Notes: generated from the letters alone by a model not told the origin. A stretch of DNA of 64,000 nt from Streptomyces sp. NBC_01198 (GCF_036010485.1 NZ_CP108568.1:5480501-5544500), one strand, 5' to 3'; numbered from the stretch's first letter, positions 1 through 9,571 are shown. A program made the numbers and translations.

Positions 1-1333
1 CACCCGCACGGTCTTCGTCGACCGCGTCTCCAGGGTCATCTCGTCGGCGTCGGCGACACGGGCCTTGAGCCGCACAGTACCGCTCGGCGCGTCGACGACG
101 TCGACCACCTTCGCCAGCAGCTTGGCGGTGTCCTCGTTGCCCAGGGCGCTGGCGAGCTGCACCGCGCGGCCGAGTTTGGAGGTCGCGCCGTCCATGTCAC
201 CGGACTTGCGGGCCTCCAGGCCCTGCTGGATGGCCTGGGCGAGCTCGGCCTGGCCGGTGTAGTGCGCGACCTGCGGGTTGATCCGGGTCGAGGCCGCCAT
301 GTCGTCGGTCCACAACGCCCGCACCAGGCCCTGCCCGAGCACCTGCGGGGTGCCGTCGGGCTGCGGCAGCACCAGCGACAGCCGGGCGGCGAGCATCTCC
401 TGGCCGACACCGGCGTTCGGCACCCGCACGCACACGTGGTAGTCGCGGGACTCGTCGCCCCACGAGCCGGTCGGGTAGTCGCCGGCCCGCGGGCCCGCCT
501 CGACGCGGCGGGCGGTCACGTCCTCCACGACCGGTGCGACCTGCTTGACGAAGACGATCTCGGAGCCCTGCGGGGTCCACAGCCGGAGGCTGACGTCGGC
601 GACCTCCTTGCCCATCGCCTTCTCCATCATCGCCTGGAAGTCCGCGGCCAGGCCCGCGGGATCGGCGACGATGTCCACCGAGCCGAGCAACGCGGAGGCG
701 ATCCCGGTCAGCTCCTTGACCTCCCAGTCGGTCCCCACCCCGCGGGCGTCGCAGGTGAAGCGACCCGCACAGGAGTCCAGCGCCGACTGCAACTCCTCGG
801 GTTTCTCATGCTCGTTGCGGCCGTCGGTCAGCAGGATCCCGTGGCGGATGGCCGCGTCGCCGGACGAGAGCAGCTTGTCGGCCAGCCGCAGCCAGGTGCC
901 GATCGCGGTGCCGCCGCCTGCCGTCAGCCGGCGCAGCGCCTGCCTGGCCTGGGCGCGGGTCGCCGGATCGGCCACCGCCAGGCCGCCGTTGGCCGGGAAG
1001 ACCTCGCGCGCCACGTGCGTACCGCCGATCACCGCGAAGGCGACGCCGTCGCGTATCGCGTCGATCGCGACCGCGGTGGCGTCCCGCGCGTTGCGCATCT
1101 TGGTCGGCGGATACTCCATCGACCCCGAGCAGTCGACCATGACCACCACGCCCGCGGCCGGCCCGTTCCGCGCGCCGGCGGCCGCGCCGGGCAGGGGGTG
1201 GCCGCCGGTGGTGCCGCCACCGGTGGAGGTGACCGTCACGATGGCGTTGACCTCGCGGCCGCCCTCCGGCAGGTATTCGTTCTGGTAGACGTCGACCGAG
1301 AACTGCGGCATGTTCGGTTTCGAGAGAATGGCC
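1..1333 (-). CDS. vWA domain protein (TerY-like), 3' end beyond window
   Basis: Partial gene: the frame is open to the left edge, so the C-terminus is missing and 444 codons are visible. ATG at 1333 follows an AGGA motif. A von Willebrand factor A domain starts near residue 60. Its MIDAS metal site is visible as D68-C-S70-G-S72, with the later Thr in a GGGTAIG stretch and the Asp in LLTDGRN. Residues after about 270 look like the beta-rich and helical extension usual in bacterial vWA signalling proteins. It lies 57 bp downstream of the PP2C gene and is last in the glnX-to-vWA gene run. Known vWA proteins of TerY type act with a kinase and a PP2C phosphatase; I infer that it is a phosphorylated effector or scaffold here. 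No signal peptide, so probably cytoplasmic. Confidence 0.85.
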
Positions 1334-1390
1334 ATCGCTTCCTGCGCTCCTTTGAAGCCCGTTCACAGCCCCGCCCAGCTTGTCCGGAAG

Positions 1391-2659
1391 CTACGCGGAT
1401 GGGAATCCTGCCCGGGACACGGCGGCCGGGAACGGCAGCACCGCGACCGTTACGTTGTCGTGGCCGCCGCCGTCCAGTGCCACACCCAGCAGGGTGCGCG
1501 CGCTGTGCAGCGGGCGGCTGCGTGCGTCGGCCGGGATCGCCTCGGCCATCTCGGCGGCCGACTCGGCGTAGTTCCACAGCCCGTCGGTGCACACCACGAT
1601 CACTCCGGGACCCTCCGGCTGGAAGGCGGCCACATGCGGGTCGACCTCCACCGCGTCGGCGCCCAGCCAGCCGGTGATGGCGTGCGCCCGCACGTCGGCG
1701 TAGGCCTCGGCCTCCGACATCAGGTCCGCCGCGACCATCCTGGCCGCCCACGAGTCGTCCTCGGTCAGCCGGGAGGCGGGCAGCGTACGGTCGTCAGGGA
1801 TCCAGTACGCACGGCTGTCGCCGATCCAGCCGACGGTGAAGACCGGGCCGGTCACCACCGCGCTGACGCAGGTGCACGCCGGGGCGTTGTGGTGCGGGAC
1901 GCCGCCCGCCGGCTCCTCCTCCGCCGCGAGCGCCGTCACCGCGTCGAAGGCCGACATCAGGGCGCCGCGCATGGCGTCCTCCGCCGGGGTGCCGCGCTCC
2001 AGGGCGGCGAGCAGCGACTCGCGGCCCGCGGCGGACGCGGCCGCCGAGGCGTCGTCGGGGCGGTAGGCGGTGGACACGCCGTCGCACACCACCGCGGCCA
2101 CCGCGGGGGTGCCGTCCGGCAGCGAGGTGGTCGCCACCGCGAAGGCGTCCTCGTTGCGGTGGTGCCGCAGCCCGCGGTCGCTGACCGCGGCCACGCCCGC
2201 CAACTCCTGCTCCTGGTGGTCCCGCTGGCGCGGCTGCGCGTGCCCGCAGTGCTCGCAGTAGCCGTCGTCGTCCACCCCGCCGAGCCCGCAGGCCACGCAC
2301 ACCGGGCCGCCGGGCGCCGGCGGCTCCGCGCGCGGGTCGGACAGCCGCGCGCCGGGCACGGCGACGCCGAGGGCGAGGGTGTCGCCGTCGGCGGCCGACG
2401 GGGGCCGGGCGGGCTGGGGCGGGGCCAGCACGAAGGCGTCGGTCGCCGGCGCCTCCGCGAGGCCGGCGTCCGCTCCGCCGGGCGGTGACGCGGCCGGGGG
2501 AGCGGCCGGTCGGGCCGGTGCGGCCGCGACCGGAGCGGTCAGGTCGAGACCGCAGCTGCCGCAGTAGCGGTCGTCCGCGTCCAGCGGCTCCGCGCAGTCG
2601 GGGCAGGCGGTCGGTGTGGCGGACTGCGCCGCCGGCGCCGACTCGGGCAGTGGTGGCAT
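1391..2659 (-). CDS. Zinc-ribbon PP2C-family Ser/Thr phosphatase
   Basis: 422 aa. The N-terminus has a zinc ribbon (C19-x2-C22 and C33-x2-C36) and a second Cys-pair module near residues 119-140 (CVACG, CEHCG), separated by a Pro/Ala-rich linker. The phosphatase domain runs from about 158 to 410 and carries PP2C metal-site motifs: SDRG and NED near the start, VVCDG, GDSRAYW, CTDGLW and GGHDN. It starts only 4 bp after the kinase stop and has a weak ribosome site, so translational coupling with pknG is likely. Role inferred: removes phosphate from targets of the adjacent PknG-like kinase, or from the kinase. Zinc ribbons on both the kinase and the phosphatase suggest a shared assembly. Confidence 0.88.
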   Translation of the reverse strand: MPPLPESAPAAQSATPTACPDCAEPLDADDRYCGSCGLDLTAPVAAAPARPAAPPAASPPGGADAGLAEAPATDAFVLAPPQPARPPSAADGDTLALGVAVPGARLSDPRAEPPAPGGPVCVACGLGGVDDDGYCEHCGHAQPRQRDHQEQELAGVAAVSDRGLRHHRNEDAFAVATTSLPDGTPAVAAVVCDGVSTAYRPDDASAAASAAGRESLLAALERGTPAEDAMRGALMSAFDAVTALAAEEEPAGGVPHHNAPACTCVSAVVTGPVFTVGWIGDSRAYWIPDDRTLPASRLTEDDSWAARMVAADLMSEAEAYADVRAHAITGWLGADAVEVDPHVAAFQPEGPGVIVVCTDGLWNYAESAAEMAEAIPADARSRPLHSARTLLGVALDGGGHDNVTVAVLPFPAAVSRAGFPSA

Positions 2660-2663
2660 CTGG

Positions 2664-5342
2664 TTACACCCACGTCCTGGGGCGGAAGCGGTTGGCGCGT
2701 TCCACCAGTTCGATCCTCGTACTGCCCTGCTGGGCGAGCCTTGCCAGGACCCGGTACGAGCGTTCGAGGCCGAACCGCAGGCCCCGCTCGGTCATGTCGG
2801 CCCCCAGCACGGCAGGGGCGCCGGATGCCGACGACGGTACGCCCGCGGGGGCCGCCATGTGCTCCCCGACACGGCCCGCGAGCACCCAGTCCAGTGCGCT
2901 GCCCAGCACTTCGGTGGCCAGCTGCTCGCGCCGGTCGGAGTCCAGGCCCTGCCGTTGCAGCGCCTCGACCTGCAGTCCTGCCGCCCGCAGGTCGGGCAGC
3001 AGCGGCTCGTGCGGCGAGCGGTCGCGCAGCCGGGCCCTGATCGCGGCGACTCGCGCGGCCGTGTAGTGGATGGAGGATTCCGGCACCGACTCCAGCGCGG
3101 CGACCGCGCCCGCCCGGTCGCCGGAGGCGAGCAGCACCCGGGCCAGGCCGAAGGCGGCGCTGACGTAGCTGTGGTCGCTGGTCCACACCAGGCGGTAGTA
3201 CTCAGCGGCGTTGTCGAGCTGGTGCAGCACCTCGGCGCATACGCCCAGCGCCAGCTTCGGCGCCTGCTCGCCGGGGAAGGCGTCGTAGACCGCGTCGAAG
3301 CTCAGCGCGGCCGTCTCGTGGTCGCCGGTGCACAGCGCCACGAGGCCGCGGTGCCACACCACCCGCCAGTCCGCGTTGTCGTCGGGGTGGGCCAGCGAGC
3401 CGAGCAACTGCTGCGCGCCGAACGGGTCGTCGAGCTCCAGCCGGGCGCGGACCTCGCGCAGCCGCCGCTCGACCGAGTCGACCGGCGCCGACTGCAGGGC
3501 GGCGACCAGTTCGCCGGGGGCGGCGGCGGAAAGCCCCGCCAGGAAACCGGCGTTGGGGTCGCCCGGGTCGACGTGCGGGACAGGGAGCGCCAGGACGGCC
3601 GCGGTGGTGTCGAGCCGCGCGACCACCGGGAGCGGGGGCCCCCACGCCGGGGTGGGCGCCGTCGCCGGATGGCCGCCGGGGCCCGGCAGTTGGGTCGGCA
3701 CCGCACCGGGCGGCAACCCGGGGCCCATCGCCGTGCCCGGCGGGAACGCCGCGCCGATGGCCGCGCCGTTTGCGCCCGCGCCGTTACCGCCCTGTGCCGC
3801 CGATCTCAACCCGGCCTTGTCGCGGCGTCTGGCGGCCTTCTCCAGCGCCCGGTCCGCGCCGAGCGCCGAGGCGTCGCCGGCCACCGCACGGACCAGGTCG
3901 GTGTCCACCACCCGCAGTTCGGGGCCGAACAGCGTGGACAGGGCCGGCCGCTGCACCCCGGTCTCCAGGGCGACGACCTCCCGCAGCACCCCCAGCAGCT
4001 GGTCGGACATCTCCTCGGCGGAGGCGAACCGCTTGTCCGGGTCGGGGTCGGTGGCCCGTACCAGGAGGCGGTAGAAGGACTCGTAGCGGGAGAAGACGTC
4101 GATGTGGCCCGGGTCGGGCAGGCTGTCGACGAAGACGTTGGTGTAGCCCTGGAAGTCGAAGGTCAGCACCGCGAGCGTGCGCGCGACCGTGTAGAGGTCG
4201 GAGGCCACCGACGGGCCCACCTCGGCGACCTCGGGGGCCTGGTAGCCCACCGTGCCGTAGATCGCCGACTCGGTGTCGTCCATCCGGCGGACCGCGCCCA
4301 TGTCGATGAGTTCCAGCCGGTCCTCGGTCTGGATGGCGTTGTCGACCTTGAAGTCGCAGTAGAGCAGGTTGCGGCTGTGCAGGTGGCCGAGCGCCTCCAG
4401 GGCCTCGATGGCGAAGGCGATGGCCTGCGCGACCGGCAGCGGGGCGCGCCTGCCGTCGGGGGCGCGGCGCTCGTTGGCGATCTCCTTGAGCGACTTGCCG
4501 CCGACGTAGGCCATGACGATGTAGCCGTCGAGGGTGCCGGTGCGCTGGTCCAGGTGCTCGACGAAGTTGTAGATCCGCACGATGTTGGGGTGCTCGATCT
4601 CGGCGAGGAAGCGCCGCTCGGAGACCGCCGCGGCCAGCGCGTCCTCGTCCCCGGTGTCGAGCAGGCCCTTGAGCACCACCCAGCGGTCGGAGACCGCGCG
4701 GTCCACCGCCAGGTAGATCCAGCCGAGCCCGCCGTGGGCCAGGCAGCCCACCACGTGGTACTGCCCGTGCACCACGTCGCCCGGGCGCAGCTTGGGCGAG
4801 AACGAGTACGGGTGGCCGCACTTGGTGCAGTAGCCCTCGGTGCGCCCCGGCCGGTCGCCGCGGCTGCGGCCCACCGGCGCCCCGCAGTCGCCCTTGCTGC
4901 AGAACCGCTTGCGCTCCGGCACCTCGGGGTTGGCCAGCACCGCGGCGGCCGGGTCGGGCCGCGGCACGGTGGGGACGGTGACCAGTCCGGCGCCGAGCTT
5001 GCCGCGCCCCGTACCCGCGGAGCCGCTGCGGCTGCTGCGCACCGACACCGAGCGGGCGGCCGCCGTACCGGCCAGCGTCTGCGACAGCCGCCCCGACACC
5101 GAGCGCCTGGAGGCCCGGGAGGAGGACTTGGAGGACCGCAGGGAGGTGGAGGTCGACGTACGCCCGGAGTCGGCGCCCGACGCCCCCGGGGCGCGCGGCG
5201 GCTGGGCGGGCGGCGGTACGGACACGGGTACCTGCGCGGCGGGCGCGGCCAGCGGTGCGAGACCGCAGCTGTCGCAGTACAGCTCGCCGCCGCCCACGTC
5301 CTCCAAGGTCCCGCCGCAGCCCGGCCGTTGGCACTTGCTCAC
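2664..5342 (-). CDS. pknG: PknG-type serine/threonine protein kinase with TPR region
   Basis: 892 aa from GTG at 5342, preceded by GAGGGGG. Order of parts: N-terminal zinc ribbon (Cys 4, 9, 23, 26); a basic Ser/Arg-rich linker; a rubredoxin-like module near 145-180 with two Cys pairs ending GYCTKCG; a kinase domain from about 187 to 460; a Pro/Gly linker; and a helical C-terminus from about 560 of the TPR type. Kinase landmarks are AHGGLGW (glycine loop), VVLK (Lys), CDFKVDN (catalytic loop) and IDMG in place of DFG; mycobacterial PknG has a similar non-HRD, D-x-G arrangement. In actinobacteria PknG phosphorylates the FHA protein GarA/OdhI, which controls 2-oxoglutarate dehydrogenase and glutamate metabolism. 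Its neighbours glnH and glnX support that role here. Confidence 0.93.
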   Translation of the reverse strand: MSKCQRPGCGGTLEDVGGGELYCDSCGLAPLAAPAAQVPVSVPPPAQPPRAPGASGADSGRTSTSTSLRSSKSSSRASRRSVSGRLSQTLAGTAAARSVSVRSSRSGSAGTGRGKLGAGLVTVPTVPRPDPAAAVLANPEVPERKRFCSKGDCGAPVGRSRGDRPGRTEGYCTKCGHPYSFSPKLRPGDVVHGQYHVVGCLAHGGLGWIYLAVDRAVSDRWVVLKGLLDTGDEDALAAAVSERRFLAEIEHPNIVRIYNFVEHLDQRTGTLDGYIVMAYVGGKSLKEIANERRAPDGRRAPLPVAQAIAFAIEALEALGHLHSRNLLYCDFKVDNAIQTEDRLELIDMGAVRRMDDTESAIYGTVGYQAPEVAEVGPSVASDLYTVARTLAVLTFDFQGYTNVFVDSLPDPGHIDVFSRYESFYRLLVRATDPDPDKRFASAEEMSDQLLGVLREVVALETGVQRPALSTLFGPELRVVDTDLVRAVAGDASALGADRALEKAARRRDKAGLRSAAQGGNGAGANGAAIGAAFPPGTAMGPGLPPGAVPTQLPGPGGHPATAPTPAWGPPLPVVARLDTTAAVLALPVPHVDPGDPNAGFLAGLSAAAPGELVAALQSAPVDSVERRLREVRARLELDDPFGAQQLLGSLAHPDDNADWRVVWHRGLVALCTGDHETAALSFDAVYDAFPGEQAPKLALGVCAEVLHQLDNAAEYYRLVWTSDHSYVSAAFGLARVLLASGDRAGAVAALESVPESSIHYTAARVAAIRARLRDRSPHEPLLPDLRAAGLQVEALQRQGLDSDRREQLATEVLGSALDWVLAGRVGEHMAAPAGVPSSASGAPAVLGADMTERGLRFGLERSYRVLARLAQQGSTRIELVERANRFRPRTWV

Positions 5343-5530
5343 TGTGTCCCCCTCAGCCCTTCCCCTGGTGTGCCACCACCGCCGGACCCGGATCCGGCTC
5401 CCTCGCGCGGACGCCGCCGGCCCCGCCGGAACCCCGACGGACCCGACCCGTACCGGCTACGACGGTCGTACCGTACGCGACGGTTGCGAATCCCGCGGGA
5501 ACGGCGGGGGACGCCCGCGCGAGCCGCTGA

Positions 5531-6820
5531 TCACCGCCGGTCCTGCGGCGGACCCTGCGGGCGCTGGCCGCCGGTCTCGGCCACCGCCTGCTGGTAGCGC
5601 TGTACGGTCCGCTCGGCCGCCGCCAGGTCGCAGGGCGCGCTCCACAGCAACCGCCGTGCCTGGTCGTAGCGTTCGATCAGCAGCGGGTCCTCCGCCATGC
5701 CGAGCCTGGCGACCTTCGCGCGGTAGGCGTCCAGCCGGCCGCGCAGCTCGGCCCGTACCGCCAGCGGCGCGGTCACCGCGGTCAGCGACTCCCTGGCGCG
5801 CAGCAGTTCGTCGTCGGCGTGCTCCTCCAGGCTGTCCAGCAGCGGCGAGAGCCGGTGCCACTGCGCCGACCTGGTGAACTCCTCAGCTGCCGCGAGCTGT
5901 TCGTGCAGCACCGAGGCCGGGCCGCTGACCGCGGGCACGTCGGAGGCGAGGATCTTCGACAGCACCTCCACCCGGGCGCTGCGCGCCTCGGTCAGGGTGC
6001 GGTCGGCGCGGGAGAGCACGTCGCGCAGCCGCACCAGCCGGTGCTCGGCGTCGTCCCTGACGTGCAGCACCGCCTCGACCTCGCGGCGGATGTCGTCGAG
6101 ACGGCGGCCGGCCTGCTCGTAGCGCGAGGTGTCGGGCCGGCCGGGGGTGGGCCGCGCCCGCCAGAAGGCCAGCGGGTCGGAGACGCTCTGCGCGCGCAGC
6201 TCGGTCAGCTCCGCGATCAGGTCCTCCAGCTCGTCACCCGAGGGGTGCGCCCCGGGGCGCACCCCCACCGAGTGCGCGAGCGAGCGCACCCGCTGGGTCT
6301 CGGCGGCCAGCAGGTCTATCCGGGCGGGCAGCGCCGACCAGACGGAGTCGGCCGCGGCGACGGTCTCCATCGCCTGGTCGTACCACCCGTTCATCCTGGC
6401 CAGCAGCTGCTGCAGGCTCAGCTGTTCGGTCAGCCGGGCCGGCCCGGTCAGCGAGCGGGCGCTGTCGGGGACGGCGCCGCCGCTCACGCTGACACCGTCG
6501 CCGCTGAGCAGGTCGGTCAGCCGCCGCAGCTCGGTCTGGGTCGGCCAGCGGCGCCGTGAGCGGATCTCGCGGGCCGTGGTGAGAGCGTCGGTATACGCCT
6601 CGAAGTGCGTCCACAGGGCGGTGATCGCCGCGTCGGTCTCGGCCCAGCGCTCCTTGGTGACGCCGGTCAGCTCCGCGCCCTCCAGCAGCCGGCGGCCCGA
6701 GTGGTCCTGGAGCGAGAGCAGCGAGGACTCGATCGCCTCGTGCTCGGTGGCCAGCCGCGCCAGGGCACGGTCGACGTCCTCCCGTCCCATCACCGGTCCG
6801 GATGGTCCCGCGACCGCCAT
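5531..6820 (-). CDS. Uncharacterised helical/coiled-coil protein of the pknG locus
   Basis: 429 aa if it starts at ATG 6820 (GAGGG upstream); a second ATG at 6790 is possible. I do not recognise a named domain. The sequence is almost entirely charged helix: long runs rich in Glu, Arg, Leu and Ala with few Gly or Pro and no Cys motif, signal peptide or membrane segment, so an elongated cytoplasmic coiled-coil protein is likely. It lies 32 bp after glnH and 188 bp before pknG. Its position between the receptor genes and the kinase suggests an adaptor that links the membrane sensor to PknG, but that is inference from context only. Confidence 0.8.
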   Translation of the reverse strand: MAVAGPSGPVMGREDVDRALARLATEHEAIESSLLSLQDHSGRRLLEGAELTGVTKERWAETDAAITALWTHFEAYTDALTTAREIRSRRRWPTQTELRRLTDLLSGDGVSVSGGAVPDSARSLTGPARLTEQLSLQQLLARMNGWYDQAMETVAAADSVWSALPARIDLLAAETQRVRSLAHSVGVRPGAHPSGDELEDLIAELTELRAQSVSDPLAFWRARPTPGRPDTSRYEQAGRRLDDIRREVEAVLHVRDDAEHRLVRLRDVLSRADRTLTEARSARVEVLSKILASDVPAVSGPASVLHEQLAAAEEFTRSAQWHRLSPLLDSLEEHADDELLRARESLTAVTAPLAVRAELRGRLDAYRAKVARLGMAEDPLLIERYDQARRLLWSAPCDLAAAERTVQRYQQAVAETGGQRPQGPPQDRR

Positions 6821-6852
6821 CACGCCGCCCTCTCTTCCCACCCTGCCCGGAC

Positions 6853-7878
6853 CTATTTGTACTGCGGCGCCGGCGGCTTCATGTGCGGAAGGTCGGCCGC
6901 CAGCCAGTGGTCGTACGACGCCTGCCACGAACCGTCGGTGCGATAGGTGTTGAGCACTCTGTTGACCCGCCGCACCAGGTCGGTGTCGGACAGGTTCATG
7001 GCCACACCGTACGGCTCCACGGTGACGGGCTTCCCCACCAGGTGCACCGTCGGGTCCTGGGCGGCCTGTCCCGCGCCGAGCGCGTTGTCGGTGAAGACGG
7101 CGTCGGCGAGGCCCAGTTGCAGCCGCACCAGGCAGTCGAGCTGGTTGGCGACGTACAGCACGGAGGCCCCGTGCGAGCCCTTCCTGAGTTCGTCGTCGCC
7201 GGTCGAACCGGTCGCGGTGCAGACCGTCCTGCCGGCCAGCGAGTCGTCGAAGCCGGTGATCGGGGAGCCGTCCAGGGTCAGGATCTGCTGGCCGGCCTTG
7301 AAGTAGGCGACGGAGAAGGCGACGTCCTTGGCCCGCTGGCAGTTCATGGTCATGGTGCGGACCACCATGTCGACCCGGTGGTCCTTGATCGCGTCGATCC
7401 GGTCGGCGGTGGGCACCGTCAGGTACTGCACCGCGTTCTCGTCGCCCAGGATGTCCTTGGCGATGGCCTTGACGATGTCGATGTCGAAACCGGCGAAGTC
7501 GCCGGTGGCCGGGTCGCGGAAGCCCCACAGGTAGCTGTTCTGGTCCACTCCGACCATCAGCTTGCCGTGCTTCCTGATCCGGGCCACGGCGGCGCCGTCG
7601 CTGGTGCCGCCGTTCGGGTCGAGGCTGAGCACGGGCCCCGAGCAGTCGCCGGAGGCGTCGTGCGTCGCGGCGTAGTCCGCCCTGGCCGGCTGGCCGGGGT
7701 TCGCCGCGGGCACCGGGGCCGGGGCGTCCCGCAGCGGGACGAGCGCGCCGAGGACGGCCAGCGTGCAGGCCACCGCCATCCCCGCGACTCCGCCCCAGCC
7801 GCGCCGATGTCCACCCACCGTCCGTCTCCTTCCCGCTCGCGCCGCGCGCGTGCGCGCTGTCGCCGGCATCCCGGTCAC
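6853..7878 (-). CDS. glnH: Glutamate/amino-acid-binding protein, GlnH type
   Basis: 341 aa. The N-terminus is basic followed by a hydrophobic segment (about 30-48) that acts as export signal or anchor; no lipobox Cys follows directly. The rest is a type-3 periplasmic binding fold: GKLMVGVDQN opens lobe 1, GFDIDIVKAIAK follows, and a C-terminal amphipathic part ends at residue 341. Several Cys (CSGP, NCQRAK, TVCTA, LDCLV) could form disulfides outside the cell. Its ATG overlaps the glnX stop by 4 bp (ATGA), so the two are co-translated. No ABC permease or ATPase gene is nearby, which fits a sensory ligand-binding role as in mycobacterial GlnH (aspartate/glutamate sensing for PknG) rather than transport. 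Confidence 0.9.
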   Translation of the reverse strand: MTGMPATARTRAARAGRRRTVGGHRRGWGGVAGMAVACTLAVLGALVPLRDAPAPVPAANPGQPARADYAATHDASGDCSGPVLSLDPNGGTSDGAAVARIRKHGKLMVGVDQNSYLWGFRDPATGDFAGFDIDIVKAIAKDILGDENAVQYLTVPTADRIDAIKDHRVDMVVRTMTMNCQRAKDVAFSVAYFKAGQQILTLDGSPITGFDDSLAGRTVCTATGSTGDDELRKGSHGASVLYVANQLDCLVRLQLGLADAVFTDNALGAGQAAQDPTVHLVGKPVTVEPYGVAMNLSDTDLVRRVNRVLNTYRTDGSWQASYDHWLAADLPHMKPPAPQYK

Positions 7879-9326
7879 CGGTATTCCGACAGACGGCGGC
7901 CGATGCCCACCAGCGCGCCCGCCGCTGCCAGCACCGCGAGCAGCGCCGCTCCGTACGGCAGCAGCGTCAGGGCGCCGCGGCCGCTGTCGGCGGCGTCCTG
8001 GAACTCCTGCTGCTCGTGGGTGACCGCCCGCTGCAGGCTCGCGTCGACCACGTCGAAGCAGCTGCCGGTCGTCTGGTCCACCGTCTTGCCCTTGCTGTCC
8101 TTACCGCCGATGACCTCGGCGACCGCGGTGGTGTAGTCCCCGCTGTCGTCGCTCTTGCGCTCCGCGGTGTGCCGGGCCCGCCAGGTCTGGACGCCCTTGA
8201 CCGCCGCGTTGACGGGGTCGCTGCCCGCGGAGTTGTCGGCCAGACGCAGGGCCTGCGCCAGCTGACCTCCGACGCCCTTGGGGTCGACGCCCGCGAGCAC
8301 CTCCATGCCGTCGCCGAACTTGGTCTCGTAGTCCTGTCCTGAGCCGCGGGCGACCAGCGTCAGGTTCTCGTCGCCGCGGGCCTGCAGCACGCTGATCCGC
8401 GCGTTGTTGAGCACCTGCACCGAGCGGGCGCCGTGCGCGTAGGAGTGTTCGAGCTGGGAACGGGCGATGGTGTGCCCGGCCACCAGCCACAGCAGGACCA
8501 CCGCGGACGCCGCGCTCGCGGCCACCATGCCGTGGTTGAACACCCGGTTGGTACGCCGGTAGTGGCGGCGCTGCGCCCACAGCAGGCCGCCCAGCGCGAC
8601 CGCGCCCAGCGCCCACGAGGCGTACGGCAGCGCTTTGGCGCTGCTGTAGTCGTGGCCGAGGCGGTCGGTCTCGATCTGGTTGAGCTGGTCGGCCGCGGCG
8701 AGCAGGCCGCCGTGCCTGCGCATCTGGCTGTTGGCGTACCGCAGATAGGCGCCGCCGACCGGCAGGCCGTGCCGGTTGTTGGTCTGGGCCGCCGTCACCA
8801 GCTCCACATACTGGGGCAGCTGCTCGTTGAGGGTGCGTATCTCGGCGCGGGCCTGCGGGGAGCCCTCGCTGTTGGCCGCGGCCTCGGAGATCAGCCGGGA
8901 GGCGGTGGTGATGTCGTTCGTGTAGCGGTCGGAGTCCTTCTCGGGCTGCAGGCCGCCGACCAGGAAGCCGCCGGTGACGGTGGCGTCGGCGTCGGCGAGC
9001 GAGCGGTAGATCTCCGCGGCGGTCGCGCTGAGCGGGGCGCTGTGCTTCGTGACGTTGTCGGCCGCGGTGGAACGGTCGGTGACCTGCCAGGCGGTGACGG
9101 CCCCGAAGGCCACCACGACCAGCGCGAGGACTGCGCCGATGATGCGCAGCCTGCCGGGCTCCGTGGTGGCCGCGGCCCGCATCCGGGCCGCGGACTCCGC
9201 CCAGGCGCGCCGCCGGACCGGGCCGGGAGGGCCGGGCGGCGGCGCGGGCACGCTGCCGCGCGGCGCGGGCAGTCCCGCACCCGTGCGCGCGTCCCGGCTC
9301 ATGCGGCCCGTCGGCGTGTGCGTCAC
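7875..9326 (-). CDS. glnX: GlnX-like four-TM sensor protein
   Basis: 483 aa from GTG 9326, with a GGGGGAGGG ribosome site close upstream. Four membrane segments are visible: about 61-81; two close together at about 237-255 and 265-288; and a last at about 455-477. Between TM1 and TM2, and between TM3 and TM4, are helical extracytoplasmic loops like those of chemoreceptor sensor domains. This layout, and the order glnX-glnH-pknG, match the actinobacterial GlnX that passes the state of GlnH across the membrane to PknG. First gene of the minus-strand run and overlapping glnH. The identification rests on topology plus gene order; the sequence itself diverges fast in this family. Confidence 0.82.
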   Translation of the reverse strand: MTHTPTGRMSRDARTGAGLPAPRGSVPAPPPGPPGPVRRRAWAESAARMRAAATTEPGRLRIIGAVLALVVVAFGAVTAWQVTDRSTAADNVTKHSAPLSATAAEIYRSLADADATVTGGFLVGGLQPEKDSDRYTNDITTASRLISEAAANSEGSPQARAEIRTLNEQLPQYVELVTAAQTNNRHGLPVGGAYLRYANSQMRRHGGLLAAADQLNQIETDRLGHDYSSAKALPYASWALGAVALGGLLWAQRRHYRRTNRVFNHGMVAASAASAVVLLWLVAGHTIARSQLEHSYAHGARSVQVLNNARISVLQARGDENLTLVARGSGQDYETKFGDGMEVLAGVDPKGVGGQLAQALRLADNSAGSDPVNAAVKGVQTWRARHTAERKSDDSGDYTTAVAEVIGGKDSKGKTVDQTTGSCFDVVDASLQRAVTHEQQEFQDAADSGRGALTLLPYGAALLAVLAAAGALVGIGRRLSEYR

Positions 9327-9527
9327 ATACCCTCCCCCGGGTCCGACTTGCCGCTGCTGCGGTAAGTCACGCTGTCAGGCAGCAGTATGGCCGCAGTTGA
9401 CGCCATACCTCCAGCGGCCGTGTGATCTTGCCCGGTCACTACCCGCCCCCGCCTGATCACACGCGCGGCATACGGGTTCGGTTCCCGCCGCCGCCGCCCG
9501 CTGTGGCCCGCGGACGCCCGCTGCCGG

Positions 9528-9558
9528 GCGGGCCGTTCCCCGCGGGGGAGCGGGGACG
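9528..9558 (-). terminator. Terminator after csnK
   Basis: Stem arms 9528-9540 and 9547-9558 (GGCCGT-CCCCGC against GCGGGG-ACGGCC) with a single bulged T and a 6-nt purine loop. It lies 14 bp beyond the csnK stop. There is no T run, as usual for Streptomyces. Confidence 0.55.
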
Positions 9559-9571
9559 GCCGTGCGGCGGC

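Noticed and set aside
2616..5597. 993-codon open frame on the plus strand over pknG
   Set aside because: Antisense shadow of a very GC-rich gene: Arg/Gly/Pro/His-rich, no domain, no ribosome site.
6853..7878. GlnH as the binding protein of an ABC importer
   Set aside because: No permease or ATPase gene in the neighbourhood; linkage to glnX and pknG fits sensing.
9327..9571. A small gene in the glnX-csnK gap
   Set aside because: No start with a ribosome site gives a convincing protein; only the csnK terminator and the glnX upstream region are seen.
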